Shown piece after piece: positions 33,451-39,619 of a stretch of 39,619 bases of DNA (its first letter is position 1; every line of letters begins with the position of its first letter). The notes under the pieces are model-generated. The model was not told where the DNA came from and did no database searches. It saw only the letters and a program-made list of their open reading frames with translations. The translations under genes and the position numbers were made by a program. This DNA comes from a bacterium (GTDB lineage Bacteria; Sysuimicrobiota; Sysuimicrobiia; Sysuimicrobiales; Segetimicrobiaceae): the NCBI GenBank assembly GCA_035295165.1, contig DATGJN010000070.1:1-39619 (forward strand). The letters run 5' to 3'.

Positions 33451-34635
33451 TCAACGCGCGGGTCCTGACGTGGATTGCTGCCAAGCGCGAACGGTGCCGG
33501 ATGTCGCCACCCGATCGAGGAGGCGGGCAATGACCAGCCCGTCTTCGAAGCTAGGCGCAGCGACTTCGCCGCCAGCGATGGCGTTCAAGAATGCCCGCTG
33601 CTCGAGCACTTTCAATTCGACGAACCCGATCCCCAAGCCCCCTACTGGCAGGAAATCGCTGAAAAACGGATGCCCCGGACCCATCTGAATGCGCGTGAAC
33701 CCGTCCAAGTATGGCGACGCGCCAGGCAGGTACACCTCGAGTTCGTTCATGCGGTTCAGGTTCCAGCGCAACGCTCCCTTGCTGCCGCTGACGTCGACCG
33801 TGAATCGAACCCGTGTCCCCGCCGCGACCCGGCTCCCCTCGGCGATTCCGGTGCCCCCATTCGCGAGCTTGAAGAGCGCGCCCCAAGAGTCATCATTAGT
33901 CACGGGAAGCATCGAGATGTCCTTCTCTGCCTCCTGGCGCTCCGTTGGACGTTCGCGGACAACAACGTCCGTGTACCCCGTGATCTCGTTGATTTCCCCG
34001 ACCAACATGCGCACCATATCGAACAAATGAGATCCCAGATCAGAAAGCGCACCATGCCCCGCTCGCTCGCGACTATAGCGCCATCGCCACGGGCTTGACG
34101 GGTCTGCCGCGGCCCCAGTGTTGTAGGTGGCATGCACATGCCAAATCTCACCCACGGCGCCCTGTGCAATAAGCTCGCGCGCATACTGGACAGCAGGAGC
34201 CCACCGGTAATTGAACGCCACAAAACTCGCTACGCCCCGTTGCGTTACCGCATCACACAACGCAGTCGTCTCCGCGCTGTTTCTGCCGAGGGGCTTTTCG
34301 CAATAGACATGCTTGCCAGCGGCCGCGCCAGCCGTCCCGATGGGCACGTGAAGATCTGGAGGCGTACAGATATCGACGATATCGATCTCATCATCCTCCA
34401 GGACCGTCGCCCAGTCGCTTGTCCATCGCGGAATCCCCCAACTACGAGCGGCCCGCTCGGCCAGATCGTCGCTAACGTCCGCGACGATCTCCACGGAGGG
34501 AAGTACCTCGTTGGGATAGATATGCGGGATAAAGCGATAAGCACGATTGTGCAGCATGCCCATAAAGCCAGTGCCTATGAGCGCGATGCGAAGACTTTTC
34601 TTGCCATAACCCCTCCAGCTCCGGTGGGAGTGCAT
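33451..34635 (-). CDS. Gfo/Idh/MocA-family NAD(P)-dependent sugar dehydrogenase (first copy)
   Basis: 394 aa from the ATG at 34635 with GAGGAAA before it. Rossmann motif IALIGTGFMG at residues 17-26, VDICTPPDLHVPIG, HVYCEKPLGRNSAETTALCD with the conserved E-K-P, VAFNYRWAPAVQYARELIAQ and GALSDLGSHLFDMVRMLVGE. It likely oxidises the imported sugar at C1 or a ring hydroxyl using NAD(P). Its gene is 15 nt upstream of the MBL-hydrolase gene in the same transcript, which fits sugar-to-lactone chemistry. Confidence 0.93.
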   Translation of the reverse strand: MHSHRSWRGYGKKSLRIALIGTGFMGMLHNRAYRFIPHIYPNEVLPSVEIVADVSDDLAERAARSWGIPRWTSDWATVLEDDEIDIVDICTPPDLHVPIGTAGAAAGKHVYCEKPLGRNSAETTALCDAVTQRGVASFVAFNYRWAPAVQYARELIAQGAVGEIWHVHATYNTGAAADPSSPWRWRYSRERAGHGALSDLGSHLFDMVRMLVGEINEITGYTDVVVRERPTERQEAEKDISMLPVTNDDSWGALFKLANGGTGIAEGSRVAAGTRVRFTVDVSGSKGALRWNLNRMNELEVYLPGASPYLDGFTRIQMGPGHPFFSDFLPVGGLGIGFVELKVLEQRAFLNAIAGGEVAAPSFEDGLVIARLLDRVATSGTVRAWQQSTSGPAR

Positions 34636-34723
34636 ATCTTTCCTCGCTCTCCTATCCCTCAAGAGTGAGTGGCATCATGCGGGACGGTGACAAACAAGGC
34701 ACATTGAGGCTCCCAAGTTCGGA

Positions 34724-35815
34724 TCAAACCTGATATCTCGCGACGCGATCCCAGTCGAAGCTGAGACCTATGCCAGGCTTTTCAGATGGCCGGAAAACTC
34801 CCCGCCGGGGCACATACGGTTCGTCGAATAGCTCGTCGATGTTCACGATCTTATGGTTGGGGACGTATTCGACCCAACGCACGGCTTGCCCCGCGTACGA
34901 GCAGGACAGGTGAATGTGGACAAACGGGAACCAGTGTGGAAAGACGGTCTTGCCAAAACACGCCGCCAACCCAGCTACCCGCAGCCACTCGGTGATGCCG
35001 CCGACGACAGTGACGTCTGGCTGCAGGATATCCACGATGCCGGTTGCAGCCCACTGCGCGAATGCATAACCAAAGGACTCCGACTCACCAGTGGAAATGG
35101 GAACCGAGCTAATGGTGGACAACTTGCGAAAGTTCTCAAACGCCTCGGCGTGGAACGGGTCCTCAAACCATGCGATATCGCAATCTTCCACGGCATCGAG
35201 AAACCGTTTCGCGTCGTCCCAGGCCTGTAACGTTGCGTTCGCATCGATCCCGAGCCGAACCCGAGGGCCAAGCGCTTGCCGCACGACGCGCACCCGTTCA
35301 ACATCCTCGGCGAACGCGAGGCCGCCGATGCGGACTTTCGCCGCTTGAAATCCCGCCTCGGCATATTGTTCATACTCTCTAGCAAGCTCCGTCACGCCCT
35401 CGCCGTCGACGTAAACCCCGCCGCTGGCGTAAGCGTGAACCTCCGTGCGCGCGACGCCAAGCAACCTATAGAGAGGTAACCCCGCGACCTTCGCGCGCAA
35501 ATCCCACAGTGCGTTGTCAAGCAATGACAGGGCAAACATCGGAGCTCCACGCCGCCCGTGTCGTGTCGCGAAGACGAGATCGTTCCAGATCCGCGGTGCC
35601 TCTTCCGGGTCCCGTCCGATAATCAGTGGAGCGAACTCGTTGACGTGAGCGGGGACGGTCCCCGCGCCGATGCAAATGCTGTTGCCTTCCACCCCTTCCG
35701 CGGTGACCATGCGGACAATGGTGTATTCACGTTCAGTAAATCTTCGGTTGGCAATGGCCGCCGGTTTCAGTAACGGCACGCGCACCACCAGCGGCTCGAT
35801 TTTTGTTACCTTCAA
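34724..35815 (-). CDS. Enolase-superfamily sugar acid dehydratase (mandelate racemase subgroup)
   Basis: 363 aa from a TTG at 35815 with GAGGAGG 9 nt upstream; the longer frame above it is not protein-like. Residues line up with mandelate racemase almost one to one: K160 and R162 in AAKVRIGG (K164/K166 there), metal ligands D191 (GIDAN), E218 (WFEDP) and E244 (STGES), and the dyad D267 (LQPD) with H294 (FPHWF). The His-Asp dyad places it with sugar acid dehydratases. The second Lys is Arg, so the base set differs from the racemase. Dehydration of an aldonic acid to a 2-keto-3-deoxy acid fits the operon. It is the first gene of the seven-gene run. Confidence 0.92.
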   Translation of the reverse strand: MKVTKIEPLVVRVPLLKPAAIANRRFTEREYTIVRMVTAEGVEGNSICIGAGTVPAHVNEFAPLIIGRDPEEAPRIWNDLVFATRHGRRGAPMFALSLLDNALWDLRAKVAGLPLYRLLGVARTEVHAYASGGVYVDGEGVTELAREYEQYAEAGFQAAKVRIGGLAFAEDVERVRVVRQALGPRVRLGIDANATLQAWDDAKRFLDAVEDCDIAWFEDPFHAEAFENFRKLSTISSVPISTGESESFGYAFAQWAATGIVDILQPDVTVVGGITEWLRVAGLAACFGKTVFPHWFPFVHIHLSCSYAGQAVRWVEYVPNHKIVNIDELFDEPYVPRRGVFRPSEKPGIGLSFDWDRVARYQV

Positions 35816-36094
35816 CGGCACATCCCTCCTCGTTGGAGTCGCAGCGGCACCACGGACGAAACACAGATTCGGCCGACACTTCAGCATACCCCGCCCGAAA
35901 TCCCGCTTCACGCCTCCGTGCCACGCAGACTCAAGCGTCACGTACACCGTGCTTCGCGGGGCATCAATCCGTGACCGCACGGCGCATATGTTGTGTTCCG
36001 GCGGATTGGATGCGGCACCGCCGCAGCAGGAGAACCAGATCTCGGCGGTATAGTGAGGTAGTAGCGCTCAAGGATCGGTACTGCCCCTGGAATC

Positions 36095-36111
36095 TCGCTT
36101 GCGCGAAGCGA
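36095..36111. promoter_or_regulatory. Palindrome TCGCTT-N5-AAGCGA in the divergent control region
   Basis: Perfect 6-bp arms around GCGCG, between the dehydratase gene (minus) and the second dehydrogenase gene (plus). A related pair, AAGCG at 36181-36185 and CGCTT at 36194-36198, overlaps the -35 box at 36187. The rest of 35816-36262 shows no gene. Confidence 0.45.
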
Positions 36112-36186
36112 AACAAAGTCGCGCCCACCGTCGCCGCGACCCTGTGGTATTGTGCTCAGACGCACGAAATGGACAAACAGAAGCGT

Positions 36187-36216
36187 TTGAAACCGCTTGC
36201 AGGACTGTACCATACT
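36187..36216 (+). promoter_or_regulatory. Candidate promoter of the second dehydrogenase gene
   Basis: TTGAAA (36187-36192), an 18-nt spacer, then CATACT (36211-36216). The -35 matches five of six consensus bases and the -10 four of six. Confidence 0.4.
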
Positions 36217-36262
36217 GCCACCATGCAGGTCGTGGCTTGGCGCGTTAGGAGGGGAGGCTATA

Positions 36263-37279
36263 ATGGCGAAGGACCCGCTGCGGTGGGGCATTCTCGGTGC
36301 GGCCGCAATCGCCCGACGGGCGATCGTGCCAGCCATCCAATCAGCTGGTGATATGGTCGTCGCGGTTGGCACGACTCACGTAGAGAAAGGTAATACCTTT
36401 GCACGGGACTTTGGGATCGAGACGGTCTACGATTCCTACCAAGCCGTGGTTGATGACCCTCGGATCGAAGCCGTCTACATTCCCTTGCCTAATCACCTTC
36501 ATTACCCGTGGACGGTTGCAGCGGCTCGTGCAGGAAAGCACATCTTATGCGAAAAGCCACTGGCACTCAACGTCGCTCAGGCCGAAGAAATGCTGACAAA
36601 GTGTCGGGGAGCGGGTGTCGTACTCGCTGAAGCAGTCTTCTTCAGACATCATCCGCGCCTCGCGCTGCTTAAGCAAATGCTTGACGAAGGGATGATTGGT
36701 TCCGTCAGGCACCTGAGTTTCAGTTTCTCATTCCACCTTCCCGACGGGCCGAACATCCGTTGGGAACCTGGCCTTGGTGGAGGAGTTCTCTACGATACCG
36801 GCTCCCATGGTATTAGTCTAATCCGGTTTCTGCTGGACAAGGAGCCTCTTCAAGTATCCGCGGTGATGCACAAGCGACACGGCGTCGACGTAACTACCGC
36901 GGCGAGCCTCCTGTTTCCCGATGACGCAACGGCGAGTGTCTACGTTAGCTTCAACGCTGGTGATCAGCAGTCTCTCACTCTGATTGGCACCACTGGGCTC
37001 ATGAGAGTGCCTCGACCGATCGCCACCTGGATGGTGGGAGGTCCCGTCCCGGGGCCGGCGCGCCCGTTCATTCTTGAACGGAATGGGGAAGAAACGGTAA
37101 TGCCAACGCCGGCCCCTATTAACGCCTACGAAGAGATGGTGAAGTCTTTCAAGCGGTCGGTCCGCAGCGGCGATCCCGTATTCTTGCGCGCGGAAGACGG
37201 AATCGCAAATCTCCGAGTAATCGAAGCGTGTCAGACTTCGTCATCGAGCGGACGCCCGGAAGTGCTATCTTCGCCGTGA
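36263..37279 (+). CDS. Gfo/Idh/MocA-family dehydrogenase (second copy)
   Basis: 338 aa from the ATG at 36263, with GGAGG 5-6 nt before it; an earlier in-frame start at 36197 has no such site. N-terminal WGILGAAAIARRAIVPAIQS uses G-x-A-x-x-A in place of G-x-G-x-x-G. Then VYIPLPNHLHYPWTVAAARA, HILCEKPLALNVAQAEEML with E-K-P, EAVFFRHHPRLALLKQMLDE and GGGVLYDTGSHGISLIRFLL. The EAVFFRHHP form is that of dimeric dihydrodiol, xylose or glucose-fructose dehydrogenase-like members. It is divergent from the seven-gene run and probably handles a related sugar or the lactone-forming step. Confidence 0.93.
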   Translation: MAKDPLRWGILGAAAIARRAIVPAIQSAGDMVVAVGTTHVEKGNTFARDFGIETVYDSYQAVVDDPRIEAVYIPLPNHLHYPWTVAAARAGKHILCEKPLALNVAQAEEMLTKCRGAGVVLAEAVFFRHHPRLALLKQMLDEGMIGSVRHLSFSFSFHLPDGPNIRWEPGLGGGVLYDTGSHGISLIRFLLDKEPLQVSAVMHKRHGVDVTTAASLLFPDDATASVYVSFNAGDQQSLTLIGTTGLMRVPRPIATWMVGGPVPGPARPFILERNGEETVMPTPAPINAYEEMVKSFKRSVRSGDPVFLRAEDGIANLRVIEACQTSSSSGRPEVLSSP

Positions 37280-37503
37280 TATCGAGATCGTGCGCGATTC
37301 GCCAATCCTGAGACGCCCGTCGACTCAGTCGCCAAAGGCGGAAGCTGCGGTGATCCGCGCCACTTGCTGAACAGGGAACGCGGCCGCGACACACTGTCGT
37401 CCTGCACCTTGTCAGGTGACGCGGGCCCTCTTCGGCCCAGACTACGGATTCACATCGCGCGGAAAGCCGTGCGCAGTAACGGTTGGGCGGGCGGTGCAGG
37501 CCA

Positions 37504-39131
37504 CTATTCGCGCGACCCTGCCCGGATCACCGGCCAGGGGTTGGGCATCTCGCCGAGCGGCACTTCGATCAGCCCGGGGCGATCGCGGCCGAGCGCATCC
37601 TGAAGCGCGGCCTGGAGCGCCCTTGGACTCTCTGCACGCCGCCCCTCGACGCCAAACAACTCCGCCAGGCGGGCGAAATCCGGGTTCCGAAGGTCCGACG
37701 CAACCTCTCGCCCGCCAAAAGACTCTTTTTGGCTGCGGCGGACGTTGCCGAAAGCATTGTCGTTGAAGACAATCGCCACCACATTGAGCCCGTGCCGGAC
37801 CATCGTGGACATCTCTTGCACGTTGTACATGAAGCCGCCGTCCCCGCTGATCGAGACGACCTTCTTCTCCGGCGCGCCGACTCGCGCGCCGAGCGCGGTC
37901 GGAAACGCAAACCCCAGCGTCCCTTGGTACCCTGACGTGATCAAGGTCCGAGGTTCGTAGACGGGAAACCCGCCAAAACACGACCAATAGCCGACCTGGG
38001 TGAGGTCGGTAACCACGACGCCGTCGTCCGGCACCGCTTCACGGATCGCGAGCGCGTATGACCGCAGCGGCTCCAGCGTGGCTAGGCGCGTGTCTGCCTT
38101 CTGCTTCGCGTCCGCGAGTTCGTCTCTGCGGGAGGACCGACTGCCGTTGTGACGCGGGGCACGCTTGAGCAGTTCGGTGAGGCCCCAAAGGGCATCGGCA
38201 ACAATCCCGATCGCTACAGGGCTGTTCCGCCCGATCTCTTCGGGATCGACATCGATCTGGATGAGCGTCTGTCCGTCGCGGGGTCCCCACGTCGAGAACG
38301 CCGGTTGGAGAAACCGGGTGCCCACGATGAGCACGACGTCCGCCGCCGGCAGCAGATCCTCGGCCGCCACCATGCTCTGGGCCAGTCGGTGACGGTCCGA
38401 GATCGCACCCTTGCCGCTGCTGGACATGATGACCGGAGCCTCGAGCATCTCGGCGAGGTGCAGAAGCGGCTCCGACGCGCCCGATCGCAGAACCCCGCCG
38501 CCGACGAAGATGCTCGGCCGCTTGGCGCGCCCGAGCACCTTAGCGGCCCGTTCGACGACTTCGGGATCACCTTCCTGCCGCGCAACTTCCACGCGGGCCA
38601 CGGACGCGACATCCGCCGACGCCTGGAGCACGTCCGGTGCGACCTCGATCGCCACCGGGCGCGCGCGGCCGGTCCGCAGCTGCCGGAACGCCTCGCGAAC
38701 GACCGCCGGGATATCTTCGGGGCGCTCGCTGCGGCCGCCCACTTGGTCACCGAGCGCACCGCCTGCAGCTGATCCTTGATCTCGTGCAGCAGCCCTCGAC
38801 CCTTCCCGATGTGCCGGGTCGGAATCTGGCCGGTGATACACAGGACCGGCGACGAACACGCATAGGCGGTCGCGAGACCCGCCATCGCGTTCAGCAGTCC
38901 CGGTCCGGGAACCGTCAGGCAGACACCGACGCGGTCGGTGGTTCGAGCATACCCGTCGGCCATGTAGGATACCGCCTGCTCGTGCCTAGTGTGATAGACT
39001 GTGATCGCGTCACGCTCAAGGTACAGCGCGTCGAACGCCCAGTCGAGCTGAACGCCCGGCAGGCCGAATACTACATCGACCCCTTGGGCCTCGAGGGATT
39101 GCACTAGCGCCTGGCCCCCGGTCAGACGCAT
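37504..39131 (-). pseudogene. Acetolactate-synthase-like ThDP enzyme, split by one frameshift
   Basis: Two overlapping frames together give about 542 aa, normal for this family. N-terminal part (from ATG 39131): FGLPGVQLDWAFDALY and the catalytic Glu at E51 in YHTRHEQAVSYMADGYART, then VCLTVPGPGLLNAMAGLATA. The second part continues with RPEDIPAVVREAFRQLRTGR, VFVGGGVLRSGASEPLL, GTRFLQPAFSTWG, and the ThDP motif ISGDGGFMYNVQEMSTMVRH ending IVFNDNAFGNVRR. The frame changes after SVTKWA near 38740, where a lost base in a GGCGGCC run would restore KWA-x-RSERPEDIP. All else is intact, so a recent mutation or an assembly error is plausible. Likely a decarboxylase or carboligase on pyruvate or another 2-keto acid. 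It converges with the second dehydrogenase gene. Confidence 0.82.
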
Positions 39132-39619
39132 CGCCGGCGCCAGATTCCTCTATCTGACTCGCCGCACAACGCGTCAAGCCGTCGGCAAAAAAGCGCATCA
39201 AGCCTCTCCATCGACATGGGTGCAGGTCATCCTTTCCGTTGGATCGATCGCCCGCCTATCACGCGTCGCCTGGATTCGTGCGGTCCCGTGATTCAGATAT
39301 CCACTGGAAAATGGTTCCCGAGACCTCTGCAGAGAGACACGTCCCGGATACCAAAGTTAGGGGTCACCCTCCGCGATGGTAGCCTGGGGCGGTGACCTGC
39401 CAAATGCGGATCCTCGAGAAACGCTCCCAATCAATTGTATCACTGAACCAGATCGTCGACGCGAAGGTGGGTTCCTTCAGCCCGTACTCCCGGCCCAACA
39501 CTTCTCTCGTCGTCGCGAGCCCCGCAACACCCAACTATTTGTTGGAGACTGAGGCGGCGGCCTCGGTATGCGCCTGATCCCCGGGCTTTGCGATTGTAGG
39601 TTACATCGTATGGAAGCCC
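39132..39619. other. 488-bp right-edge region without a clear gene
   Basis: Upstream of the split ThDP enzyme gene on the minus strand, so its promoter should be here, though no clear boxes are visible. A 61-residue plus-strand frame at 39392-39577 is not recognised. A short GAGGC-N4-GCCTC hairpin lies near 39551-39564. Confidence 0.35.

Noticed and set aside
1-39619. tRNA or rRNA genes, CRISPR arrays, phage or transposase genes
   Set aside because: No T-loop/acceptor pattern, no regularly spaced DNA repeats with unique spacers (the only tandem array is protein-coding), and no transposase or integrase motifs were found on reading both strands.

Overview
The window is from a high-GC bacterium. 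G-rich Shine-Dalgarno sites and GTG/TTG starts are common, and the content is typical of a free-living soil or sediment heterotroph. I see no rRNA, tRNA, CRISPR array, phage module or intact insertion sequence. The species cannot be named from sequence alone. Pairing LIV-type uptake genes with HyuA/HyuB, AtuA-family and DUF4387 genes fits several poorly cultured high-GC lineages; that placement is a guess. Several genes carry single-base frameshifts, so a draft or metagenome assembly is possible.

Layout. (1) 1-6110, minus strand: a very large secreted Gly/Asn-rich repeat protein that runs off the left edge, a secreted protein with a Pro/Ala/Ser linker, and a LuxR-type regulator with a degenerate receiver. 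(2) 6579-8392, minus: an NHEJ polymerase (LigD polymerase type) and an ATP-dependent DNA ligase as two separate, coupled genes. (3) 8939-11219, plus: a broken family 2 glycosyltransferase, an AGE-family epimerase and a left-handed beta-helix acetyltransferase, facing an atypical aldo/keto reductase. (4) 12516-14040, minus: a decayed peptide-type ABC binding protein. (5) 14124-24768, minus: a nine-gene run, livH-livM-livG-livF, binding protein, hyuA, hyuB, AtuA-family, DUF4387. (6) 25156-28625: an AceE-like thiamine-diphosphate enzyme and a divergent IclR regulator with a good promoter and operator between them. (7) 28668-35815, minus: a seven-gene run holding a ribose-type ABC transporter, an HpcH/HpaI aldolase, an MBL-fold hydrolase, a Gfo/Idh/MocA dehydrogenase and an enolase-superfamily dehydratase. 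A second Gfo/Idh/MocA gene is divergent at 36263. (8) 37504-39131, minus: an acetolactate-synthase-like enzyme split by one frameshift.

How the parts fit. The seven-gene run reads as a complete non-phosphorylative oxidative sugar route: import, oxidation to a lactone, hydrolysis to the acid, dehydration to a 2-keto-3-deoxy acid, and aldol cleavage to pyruvate plus an aldehyde. The AceE-like enzyme and IclR regulator sit between this run and the nine-gene run. The nine-gene run looks like uptake plus ATP-dependent catabolism of an amino-acid-like, cyclic-amide or branched acid substrate that is not identified. By eye, 14.1-37.3 kb is less GC-rich than both flanks, and a broken gene lies on each side, so it may be an acquired catabolic block.
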